NCBI GenBank assembly: GCA_021208605.1
Contig: JAJOJK010000002.1
Coordinates: 1-37,605 of the forward strand
Reading direction: 5' to 3'
Origin: Candidatus Woesebacteria bacterium
Lineage (GTDB): Bacteria > Patescibacteriota > Microgenomatia > UBA1400 > UBA1396
Length of the DNA stretch: 37,605 nucleotides
Under the pieces are notes generated by a model. That model was not told where the DNA came from and did no database searches. It saw only the letters and a program-made list of their open reading frames with translations. Of this stretch, positions 1 to 8,900 are shown in pieces (position 1 is the stretch's first letter; each line of letters begins with the position of its first letter). The position numbers and the translations under genes were made by a program.

Positions 1-88
1 CGACGGGGTGAGCATACCGAAATAGAAGAAATGCGAAACAACCCTAGTGCATGCGGAGTGAGCGGGGGCGAACGAAGTCGTGAGTCCC
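1..88. repeat. Dispersed imperfect repeat, copy A (may extend beyond the left edge)
   Basis: Aligns by eye over its whole length to 1366-1455; shared core AACCCTA.TGCATG.GGAG.GAG.GGG.GCGA.CG. Confidence 0.65.
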
Positions 89-1045
89 TTAGCGGCCACA
101 TTTTTTGACAAACATGGTGTAATGGATATATGCCTTTTCTTCGTAAGAATATCATTTTTTTCAAGGGAACGTTTTTTGTCTTTACGGCAGGTTATAGATG
201 AACAAGAAAATGATCCTTTGGGAAATCCTCGTTGTAGAATATCAATTACACTTCCGGACGCAGAAAAAACTGCTATTTTTATAAGTGCAAACTCACCGAA
301 AGAAGCATATTCTCGTCCACCGGAAAAAGTACAGAATCCTAATGAAATCTTGCAGCTTGAACGATATAGTTACAATGCTGGGGCCGGCGAATCATACCAA
401 GCGTTAGTGAGACCTTGGGTCTTTAAGAAAAATGATGTTACTTTTTTGGGTACTGGCGATCATCACGAGTTGTATTATCAATTATTGTCTAGTGGTAATA
501 GCTCAAAAGATGATGTTCTTCTTAGTTTTGATTCGCACGATGATGCAAAAACGAACCGGTTTCCAAAAGGTGATGATATTGAAGAAATAACCCTGGGAAA
601 TTTTGTGCGAGTTGGTGTACAAGAGACGATCCGTAAAGTGTGGCGTGATTATATTTTGATTGCACGTCCACAAACGCAAACAGACCATTCTGTAGCAACT
701 TTTGATCAGAATAACTTAGCATTGATGCCTTTTACTGAAAATACTCAACAAAGTTTAGAGTATGTGATTCAGTTAATGTCGTATGCTGTTACAATTGCAA
801 AACAGAGAAAAAGTAAAGTTATTTTAACTATAGACCTAGACTTTTTTGGTAGTTTTGACACGATTGCATACAACGAAAATGAGATGAAACAAGTGCTAGA
901 TACAATTTTTTCTTTTGTTGAAAAAAATAAAAAGTATATTCGGCTCGTTCATTTATCCGAAAGCCTAGGATATACCCGTGACGGTAATCATCAGATACAA
1001 AGTATTTACTCAGTATTAGTGCAAAAGTTAAAAGAGCTATCCTAA
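80..1045 (+). CDS. UPF0489-like protein (arginase/deacetylase-like fold suspected); true start may be 122
   Basis: 321 aa ORF with LLSFDSHDD and VILTIDLDFF Asp-rich motifs resembling the UPF0489 family. Confidence 0.6.
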   Translation: MSPLAATFFDKHGVMDICLFFVRISFFSRERFLSLRQVIDEQENDPLGNPRCRISITLPDAEKTAIFISANSPKEAYSRPPEKVQNPNEILQLERYSYNAGAGESYQALVRPWVFKKNDVTFLGTGDHHELYYQLLSSGNSSKDDVLLSFDSHDDAKTNRFPKGDDIEEITLGNFVRVGVQETIRKVWRDYILIARPQTQTDHSVATFDQNNLALMPFTENTQQSLEYVIQLMSYAVTIAKQRKSKVILTIDLDFFGSFDTIAYNENEMKQVLDTIFSFVEKNKKYIRLVHLSESLGYTRDGNHQIQSIYSVLVQKLKELS

Positions 1046-1056
1046 CAATTGTCTGC

Positions 1057-1084
1057 TTGTCCATTCGATATAGGACGGTATAAT
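1057..1084 (+). promoter_or_regulatory. Putative sigma70-type promoter for the tRNA-Phe/tRNA-Gly unit
   Basis: TTGTCC (1057-1062), 16-nt spacer, perfect TATAAT (1079-1084), 32 nt before tRNA-Phe. Confidence 0.6.
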
Positions 1085-1116
1085 ATAACTCTCGTGAAAA
1101 TATTAAAATAATACTT

Positions 1117-1192
1117 GCCAGGTTAGCCAAGGTGGTCACGGCGCGTGTCTGAAGAACATGAGATCGAGGTTCGACTCCTCGACCTGGCACCA
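1117..1192 (+). tRNA. tRNA-Phe (GAA), CCA encoded
   Basis: Cloverleaf by eye: GCCAGGT/ACCTGGC acceptor, anticodon arm CGTGT CTGAAGA ACATG, T arm CGAGG TTCGACT CCTCG, ACCA end. Confidence 0.92.
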
Positions 1193-1222
1193 CTCTGCTC
1201 TGCTATACTGCAGATCAGAAAC

Positions 1223-1297
1223 GCGGAAGTAGCTCAGTGGTAGAGCGTCTCCTTGCCAAGGAGAAGGTCGCGGGTTCGACCCCCGTCTTCCGCTCCA
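1223..1297 (+). tRNA. tRNA-Gly (GCC), CCA encoded
   Basis: Cloverleaf by eye: GCGGAAG/CTTCCGC acceptor, anticodon arm TCTCC TTGCCAA GGAGA, T arm GCGGG TTCGACC CCCGT. Confidence 0.95.
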
Positions 1298-1298
1298 A

Positions 1299-1325
1299 TA
1301 AAAAATCCCCGAAAGGGGATTTTTT
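1299..1325 (+). terminator. Rho-independent terminator after tRNA-Gly
   Basis: AAAAAATCCCC GAAA GGGGATTTTTT hairpin with U tract directly after the tRNA. Confidence 0.92.
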
Positions 1326-1365
1326 GTTGGAGTGAAAATGTGGGCGAGATGCAGCGAAGCGGGTT

Positions 1366-1455
1366 CTGACGGGATCGAGCCTTCCGAATATCAGATAGGC
1401 GAGATAACCCTAATGCATGTGGAGCGAGTGGGAGCGAGCGCAGGCGTGGAACCCC
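1366..1455. repeat. Dispersed imperfect repeat, copy B
   Basis: Homologous by eye to 1-88, direct orientation. Confidence 0.65.
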
Positions 1456-1734
1456 GTCTTTCATGATGAAATCAAAGCACGAAATGACGGTGTTTTGACC
1501 GAAGGTGCCTGCATAAATCATGGTAATCCAAACCCAAACTTGATCGGAATTGGTCCAGACAGCCCCCTGTATCCAAAAGTTGGATCGCAAGACGAGACCT
1601 TTTATCCCGGAGGAGATCTCGGCATTCCCCGTTTATCGCTGAGGACAGCTTTTGTGGTGATGGTCAACTAGATATCCTTCTGCAGCCATTGAAAACACCA
1701 CGAAAGAACGCCGCGGATCGTTTTGAATAATTGT

Positions 1735-2775
1735 TTAGGATGTGTAACGGGTGTTGATGCCTTCGTTATAGGCTCTCAAGTACTCCCTGTACCAAGCACT
1801 GAGTAATTCAATTTTTATTAAAGCCTGCTGTTCTTCGTCCATTATAATATGATTATAAATCTTGGCTAATATGCTTTGAACGTTTCGCTCGTAAATCTGT
1901 TGGTCGAACAGCTGAATTGTAAAAAGTCTCTTGGCTTCTCTCATAGCGTTATCGTGGATTGCTTCATTCGGTGCAGAAATGGCATTCCGTAAATGTGGAA
2001 CTGCGGCCATGAGTTGGTAATAAGAATAGTGTTCTCCTACTGTGGCTTGAAATCTCTTTGAGTACGTGCGTGGTGGCGCAATACTCAAACCGTATAATTC
2101 CATAAATTTGAGTAGTTTACTTTCCTGCTCAAGAGCTTTTTCTTGCTTTTCCTTCTCAATTTTCTGATTATACTCTGTCACCAACGCCCCATACATTATT
2201 TGGGCATACCGCTCTGCTCCGATATGACTGGGTGCTAATTGATTCCAAAATGGGTCTTCGTTCTCCAAAGACACGTTTACAAACCTCAACACGTAGTTGT
2301 ACAAGTCCTGTAGAAGTGGAAGATAGGCTGGATAGTTTTTTTCCGCGACTTTTTGTACTAGGTATTGCATCTGTCTAATCTGATCCGCTGAAAAATCTTT
2401 CCTCTCTCCAATATCCGCGTAATTCGCAATTGTCTGGTGGGCATCATCAAGGCTCTTTTTAATGGCTTCCACTAATTTTTGAATAGCTTCCTTTGTTTCT
2501 GGATTACTCGGAAATCTTGAAGGATTTTTAATTAAATTTTGAAACAGTTTAATTTCCTCATCCATTCCTGAAATGCTGGCTTCCTTCTGTACGAAATTCC
2601 AAAAATCAACATCTTCAATTGGTGGCACGAATTTTTCTTTTAATTGCTCTCCAGTCAGAGCAAAAAGTTGCTGTAATGCGAGTGAATTTGGTCCAAGATC
2701 AGCTGTTGAGGTTTTTTCCGTTCCTGAAGCTTGGATCACATTCTCACGATTTTTCCTCCGTCCAAAAAAAGGCAT
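1735..2775 (-). CDS. Hypothetical protein, 346 aa, helix-rich, no recognised domain
   Basis: Long ORF with upstream TATAAT and a GGAAGGAAG ribosome-binding-like sequence before ATG. Confidence 0.8.
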   Translation of the reverse strand: MPFFGRRKNRENVIQASGTEKTSTADLGPNSLALQQLFALTGEQLKEKFVPPIEDVDFWNFVQKEASISGMDEEIKLFQNLIKNPSRFPSNPETKEAIQKLVEAIKKSLDDAHQTIANYADIGERKDFSADQIRQMQYLVQKVAEKNYPAYLPLLQDLYNYVLRFVNVSLENEDPFWNQLAPSHIGAERYAQIMYGALVTEYNQKIEKEKQEKALEQESKLLKFMELYGLSIAPPRTYSKRFQATVGEHYSYYQLMAAVPHLRNAISAPNEAIHDNAMREAKRLFTIQLFDQQIYERNVQSILAKIYNHIIMDEEQQALIKIELLSAWYREYLRAYNEGINTRYTS

Positions 2776-2823
2776 GTTCTTCCTTCCTGTTACTTAAACC
2801 CTATTATATAAGCGAAAAGGCAA

Positions 2824-3765
2824 TTATGCTATTTTAGTTTTGCTCCACCACGTAATCACCTCGCCGATTTCAGTATGAGGCTCCTCATGAAAGCTATGAT
2901 CGGCGCCAGCAATGACTTTGTAGGAGTTTTGAGCATTTGGTGATTCATGTTCAGCAAATACTTGTATTACGTTACTCGGTTGTTCAATGCAAAATATATC
3001 TTCACTGCCATAGAGCACAAGTGTTGGTTTTGTCACCTCGCTCCACATGTGAAACAGCGGTTTGGTGGACCACTTTTCCTGGCGAAAGTGCTCGGTAAAT
3101 GGAAAGGTGTTGTAGTCGCCATCCGGATCCAGGACGTCTACGAGGGCCTGGTAAGTGAGTAAGCTGTCTGTGGCATCAATGGAGAGAAAGTGGGTGCCTT
3201 CGCCGTTGGCTACTTTTTGTTGAGCGTTCTCCAGGACTTTTCGCCACTGGTCAAAGCCAAAGCTCTGTGCCCAGAGGCCCATATCATCTCCACCTCCCAC
3301 GAGCACGTAGGCATCAACCGGATTATTGGGTTGGTAGTGGTTGTAAACCACGATTTTATTGGCGCCTGTGGACTCACCGATGAGGATAATTCTTTTCATG
3401 CCGCGAGCTCTGGCCTCCTCAACGGCGGCAGAAATGTCAAACACGGCATCGCTGATTTTTTCGAGGGCGGTGCCAATTTTTACTTCCTGCTCTTCTCCCT
3501 CAACGATTCTGGTGAGTTTGCGCACATAGGTGGCACCGCGGTTATTAAACGGGAAAAAGTGGATGCCCTGCTCGGCGAGTCGCTCGGCAAAGAGGTGCAT
3601 TTTGTCCACTTTATAAAAAATCGAGGCATTGCCGCAGCCATGGAGAAAAATACAGGCAGTCTGTGAGTCTTTCTGAGTGGGCGTATACCACAAACCCGGT
3701 AACACAATACCGTCTTCGGTCTGGATCTGAAGGTGTTCAAGGCTGTAGCGCTGAGACTGAGGCAT
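2824..3765 (-). CDS. Alpha/beta hydrolase
   Basis: HGCGN oxyanion-type motif, nucleophile elbow IGESTG, late YGSEDIF and ADHSFHE (Asp/His). ORF track starts at 3774, but TACAAT lies 7 nt before the internal ATG at 3765. Confidence 0.85.
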   Translation of the reverse strand: MPQSQRYSLEHLQIQTEDGIVLPGLWYTPTQKDSQTACIFLHGCGNASIFYKVDKMHLFAERLAEQGIHFFPFNNRGATYVRKLTRIVEGEEQEVKIGTALEKISDAVFDISAAVEEARARGMKRIILIGESTGANKIVVYNHYQPNNPVDAYVLVGGGDDMGLWAQSFGFDQWRKVLENAQQKVANGEGTHFLSIDATDSLLTYQALVDVLDPDGDYNTFPFTEHFRQEKWSTKPLFHMWSEVTKPTLVLYGSEDIFCIEQPSNVIQVFAEHESPNAQNSYKVIAGADHSFHEEPHTEIGEVITWWSKTKIA

Positions 3766-3864
3766 GGGTTCCATTGTAGGCTAAACGCAACGCCCCGTCA
3801 TGGTAGAGAAATCACTTGCCGCAAACTGATAAATCTTAAGCGCCCAAATGAAACTAGGTACTAT

Positions 3865-4815
3865 TTATCTACCCACCAGCGATTCTTTTAGCTCAATAAG
3901 ACGATATAATCGTTCTTGTATTTGCTCTAAACTGTGTGAATGATTCTCTAAATAGTCCCACTGAAATCGGTCCAGAACTGCACCTAATTGAGTTAGAGCA
4001 CCTCTAACCCCATCGAGAGCCTGAGAGTAGGATGGATATAAAAAATAAGTCTCAGCATCTGTTTGTGGGAGATGATTTTCAAGTTTAGATATAGTATCGG
4101 CCAAAATCTTTGCAGCTCTTTTTTGAGTCTGTATTCTTTCTTCTTTGGCTTGTGCTTGTTCAATGGCACATGTTTGTTCCCAGATTAAAAACCCGATAAT
4201 TACTTTCAAGAGAATAGAGTCATCCATATCATATATATTATCTATTCTTTTCGCTAATTTGCGCTCGATATTCTGCATCGATTGCTTACGCATGTTAGAA
4301 CGAATTCTATCAGGTATATCAGGATTTAGGCCATAATTAGTGTAATTATCAAAATAAAGACGTAAGAGAAATTGGATTACTGGGGGAATTTTAACAAAAT
4401 TACTATCATGAAACATATCCAAATTAGGCTCAACTGTAGGACTCATATTACTAACTTGTCGAGTTCTATCCAAAGGGTGAATCGTAGTGCTCACTGTTCC
4501 CTGAAATACTTTAGGTGGATTTGGCAGAAAAACTTTTATATCATGCGATTCTAAAAAAAACCACAGTCTATCCTGATTATTCGCTTCATTTGCTTTGTCT
4601 ATGAAAATATCATAATCCAAATCAGGATTCATTCGGGTTTGAGTGGGAAGAAGAGGGTTCAAAAGATCGGGGAACTCAGACTCAAATTGCCGGATATAGC
4701 TCTCAATCATGGGTATGTATTCTTGAAGCACTTTACTTGCAGAACTCATAGAGTATTCACCCTCTGGAACCGAGGCTGGATAGAAGATTGGTTCACGATC
4801 AGTAATTCTTTTCAT
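3865..4815 (-). CDS. Hypothetical protein, 316 aa, no recognised domain
   Basis: Long ORF preceded by GAAAGGAGAAGCA ATG. Confidence 0.78.
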   Translation of the reverse strand: MKRITDREPIFYPASVPEGEYSMSSASKVLQEYIPMIESYIRQFESEFPDLLNPLLPTQTRMNPDLDYDIFIDKANEANNQDRLWFFLESHDIKVFLPNPPKVFQGTVSTTIHPLDRTRQVSNMSPTVEPNLDMFHDSNFVKIPPVIQFLLRLYFDNYTNYGLNPDIPDRIRSNMRKQSMQNIERKLAKRIDNIYDMDDSILLKVIIGFLIWEQTCAIEQAQAKEERIQTQKRAAKILADTISKLENHLPQTDAETYFLYPSYSQALDGVRGALTQLGAVLDRFQWDYLENHSHSLEQIQERLYRLIELKESLVGR

Positions 4816-5819
4816 TGCTTCTCCTTTCAGTTCCTAATATACTCATAACTGTGTTAGGACAGTTCGTGCTCTCTTTTGTATTTTCTTTGATTCTGCTTCT
4901 ATTATCGGCCCATTTTCTTGTGAAGTCAAGTAAAAAGTTGTCGATTGCGTGGAGTTTGTCGCCTATTTTTATTTCTTTGGTGGTGGTGGCCTTGGGAACT
5001 TCCTTGCCGGAACTGGCGGTGACCGTTTCGTCATTGATGAGTGGCGATGGTGGGTTGGCTATTGGAAATATTGTGGGCAGTAACATTACGAATGCTACCT
5101 TAGTGTTTGGCTTATCGGTGGTCAGTGGATCGCTCAAAATTGGGACCTTTAAAACTCAGCGTAACGCTTATTTGATGTTGATTGTGACCGGACTGTTTGT
5201 GTTTCTGCAGTTTTCACGCTGGAGTGGTATTTTTCAGGCAGGAATTCTTTATGTCTCACTCGTTGCGATATTAGTGTATGACTCCCTGCTTGCTTTTCGC
5301 GGCCGTTTTCGGGAAGACAAGGCCTCGCTTCTGCATCTCGTGAAAGCAAATGGGGGAAAACCATCTGTTTGGCTGTGGTTTCCAGTCCTTGCCGTCACGG
5401 TAGTGGTCTTGTTTTTTTCTGGACAGCTCTTGGTGCAGAGCGTGAATGATTTGGCTCTGGTGACCGGAATCTCAACCAGTTTCCTCGGACTGACACTCAC
5501 CGCCACAGTCACCTCGCTGCCGGAGATTTTGACCTTACTCATTGCCGGAATAAAAGGAGAAAGTAAGATTGCATTGGGCACAATTCTGGGCAGCAATATC
5601 TACAATCTCACCCTGATTGGAGGTTTGCTGTCCTTTTTCCCGACCGGACTCACTCCGACTGCGTTAGCAAATGATCTTATGTATCTCTTGTTCACGACCG
5701 TTTTTCTGGTGACTGTGGTTTTGATGCTCAAAGGCAAAGTTGTGAGGCGCGAGGTGGGTTTTCTTGGCATTTTTCTCTTTCTCATTTTCCTCTTTTTGAG
5801 TTATTGGACGACTGCTTAA
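4815..5819 (+). CDS. Sodium/calcium exchanger-family (CaCA) membrane protein; start uncertain
   Basis: Two alpha-repeats: ALGTSLPELAVTVSSLMSGDGGLAIGNIVGSNITN and TATVTSLPEILTLLIAGIKGESKIALGTILGSNIYN; multiple hydrophobic segments. Confidence 0.9.
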   Translation: MLLLSVPNILITVLGQFVLSFVFSLILLLLSAHFLVKSSKKLSIAWSLSPIFISLVVVALGTSLPELAVTVSSLMSGDGGLAIGNIVGSNITNATLVFGLSVVSGSLKIGTFKTQRNAYLMLIVTGLFVFLQFSRWSGIFQAGILYVSLVAILVYDSLLAFRGRFREDKASLLHLVKANGGKPSVWLWFPVLAVTVVVLFFSGQLLVQSVNDLALVTGISTSFLGLTLTATVTSLPEILTLLIAGIKGESKIALGTILGSNIYNLTLIGGLLSFFPTGLTPTALANDLMYLLFTTVFLVTVVLMLKGKVVRREVGFLGIFLFLIFLFLSYWTTA

Positions 5820-5898
5820 CCAGCATTTTCGAGCAACCTGTAACGCACAAAAAAAAGACCTCAGTTCGCACTTGTATCCATGCTGACAAAGCTGCTAC

Positions 5899-5904
5899 TA
5901 TAAG
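5899..5904 (+). promoter_or_regulatory. Putative -10 box for the FN3/ABC operon
   Basis: TATAAG 53 nt before the preferred start at 5958; no clear -35. Confidence 0.35.
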
Positions 5905-5957
5905 TGAGAACTGCCCTGTGGATGACGCGTTTGCACAAGTTACACTCGGCAGAAACT

Positions 5958-8900
5958 ATGATATTCAAACAACTGAATCGCATCATCTTAGCAGTAACTC
6001 TCTGCACATTTGCCAGTTTATTTTTTGCCCCCGCTGCCCAAGCCGCGAGCGTGAGCTGGGACGGTGGCGGTGACGGTTCCTCTTGGTCCGACGCCACCAA
6101 CTGGAGCGGCGATGCAGTGCCTGGGGCTGATGATGACGTCACGATCGATATGAGCAGCGTGACAGTGAACATTGGCGCGGCTACGACCATTAATTCTTTG
6201 ACTCTCGGTAATGCGAGTGGCACAACGGATCCGATTCTCAATTTTAGCTACGATGCATCTTTAGCCCCACTCGTTATTGATGATGGTGATTTTACTATTT
6301 ATACGAACTCGGTGCTGACACATACAGCTGGTACAACGGCTGTTCAAGGGAAAATCTATGTTGATGTGCAATCTGGCGATATGTTTGTGTATGGCAGCAT
6401 TAATGTAGAAGGAAAAGGGTTTCAAAGATTCTCAGGTGACGGAAAACCGTGCTGTAATGAACGTCAGACCGGTGGTGCTTCGCATGGTGGCATTGGTGGA
6501 AACGGAAACAGCGGGACGTATGGCGCAGGAAGTACTACCATCTATGGTTCTGAGACCGCTCCAGTCACCTATGGAAGTGGCGGTGGCTACGATAATGGCG
6601 CAGGAACCGGCTCTGATGGTGGTGGTGCGGTTCGGCTCACAGTGAATGGAACGCTCACGGTGAATGGATCTATTAACGCGAATGGTGAAATAGCCTATGA
6701 ATGGTCGATCTATTCTGCTGGTGCCGCCTCTGGAGGTTCCATTTGGTTGGATGTTGGCACACTCGAAGGCACTGGTTCGGTTACTGCCAATGGTGGTGAT
6801 GGTGGGATCAATTATTCCTATGAATCGGCTGCAGGTGGTGGTGGTAGAATTGCTATTTACTATGATACTGATTCCAACGACTTTTCTGCGCTGAGCGCTG
6901 ACGCCGGAGCACTAGTAAATGGCACGACCGCAGCTGGAGACGGAACCCTGTACTTAGTGGGTAAAGTGGGGACTCCCTTCAATACTAAACAGTTCAAAAA
7001 CGATGGCATTACTGCCATTGGTACCGGTGGGGAAACCGATGAAGTCATTGTAAAAGCCAGCTTCCAAGTGGCCGATGGCGACAATCCCGAAACACTTACT
7101 CCCGAAGTGGAAGTACGCGAAGTTGGCACCGATTTTTCAGACGTTGCCACCCACACCGGTGATGATATTACGTATTCCGGCGGCGCAGGTGCAGTGGCGA
7201 CCGTATCTATGACTGGTCTGGTTGATGGCGCGAGTTACCACTGGCAAATGCGAGCGTGTGATGACTCAAGCCAGTGTTCTGAGTGGCTGAGTTATGGCGG
7301 CAATGCTGAAAATGCGGCTGACTTTACTGTCAATCAAAACACGCTGCCCAACAACCCAACTATACCTGGTTCCTCTTTCTTTATTGGCGGACAATATACC
7401 AACGATGCTCAGCCGAGTATTAGTTTCGTGCTCAGTGACGAGAACTCTGGCGATTCCGTCAAATACCAAATTCAGATTGCCGATAATGCCGGCTTTACTT
7501 CTCCTGCTGTGAATTATGAGTCGGCGTTAGGCGCTCAAGGCACATTTACATTTACTGTTGGTCAAGCCGAAGGAACCGGATCATATACAGCCGGAACTGA
7601 GGGACAAGAACTCACGAGCGGCAACTACTACTGGCGCGTAAAAGCGATTGATAGCAACGATGGCGAGTCCAGTTGGACTACTGCCTCTGGTACGCCAGCA
7701 TTTATTGTCGATCTCGTCGATCCTACTTCAGCGTCGAACGTGGTAGTGAAAGCGACTGCCGGCGCTTCATCTTCTTATTCCAGCCAAGAAGATGCCGTAT
7801 GGATGAGCAGCAACAGTCTCTATTTCGACTGGGATGCTGGTACTGACGCTTCCGGCGTAAAAGGATATTGTTTGTACTTAGGCACCAATCCAGTGGGTGA
7901 TGCCGCCACCGACAGCGGTATTTTAGGCTCTTCTCCGGTCAGCACAACTGGAAGTACCTGTGAATTTATTGTCGAGGACACGGAAGTCGATTTTGCCAAC
8001 ACCGCTTTGCGCAGCTATGACTGGCTCCAATCAAGTTCAGAGCCGTACTACTTTAAGATCAAGACGATTGATGAGGCCAACAATATTTTCGATGGCTCCG
8101 AGACAACCAATTCTGTTCCGTTCTACTTTGACAAAACAGCTCCATCCAATGTGTCGGCGTTATCGGCCACGAGCGGCAGTCTTTCCAGCGTTGGTAGCAT
8201 GTTTATCAGTTGGCCCACTTCTGGTGATGATGCCGCCGGCGACGCGCACTCTGGGATACTCGGCTTCCAGTATGGAATTAATTCGCGTAACACCTGGTAC
8301 GGTGCGAATACCGACGACACCACTGGCTTGAAATATACATCTTTAGGCGTTTCTCAACCATTCTATTTCCCGAGCTCCGTGCACAACTTGGTGAATTTAG
8401 GTCAAAATACAATTTATTTCCGTGTGCTTGATATTGCGGGGAATGTGTCTGAACTGCGTTCTGCCATTGTGAATTTTGGCGGTTCTGCGCCTGAATTTGC
8501 CGAGGATGATGAAGTCATTGTCACTCCGGAGCGTAATACCGAAAACAGTTTTGCGTTTAGTTGGCCAGAGGCTTCTCCATCGGCTGGTCGAACAGTATCA
8601 AAATACTACTACATGTTTAATACCACTCCACCTTCTCAACTTTCTACCATTACCTCGAATTCGGCCACATATAAATCCACCACCGGTCGGAGTATTTCTG
8701 CCGGAAGAATGCCTGGTTTGATTAAAGGGACAAACACTATCTATGTGGTAGCTGTTGATGACAACAATAACTACTCACAGTCCAACTCAATTCGCGCGGA
8801 TTTTGTATTGGATACAGAACTCCCAGATCCTCCATCGAACGTGACTGTAGCAGATAATTCGATTAAGTCGGCCTCTCTATGGCGCGCTTCGATAGTTTGG

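Noticed and set aside
828-1590. Minus-strand ORFs 828-1193 and 1234-1590 (e.g. ...GAEDGGRTRDLLLGKETLYH, MVPGRGVEPRSHVLQTRAVTTLANLA)
   Set aside because: They run antisense through the tRNA genes; such peptides are a well-known mis-annotation artefact.
3190-3666. 158-aa plus-strand ORF
   Set aside because: Antisense shadow of the alpha/beta hydrolase; no motifs.
5804-6073. Plus-strand ORF overlapping the FN3 gene start
   Set aside because: Out of frame with the signal-peptide ORF; Cys/His-rich sequence appears accidental.
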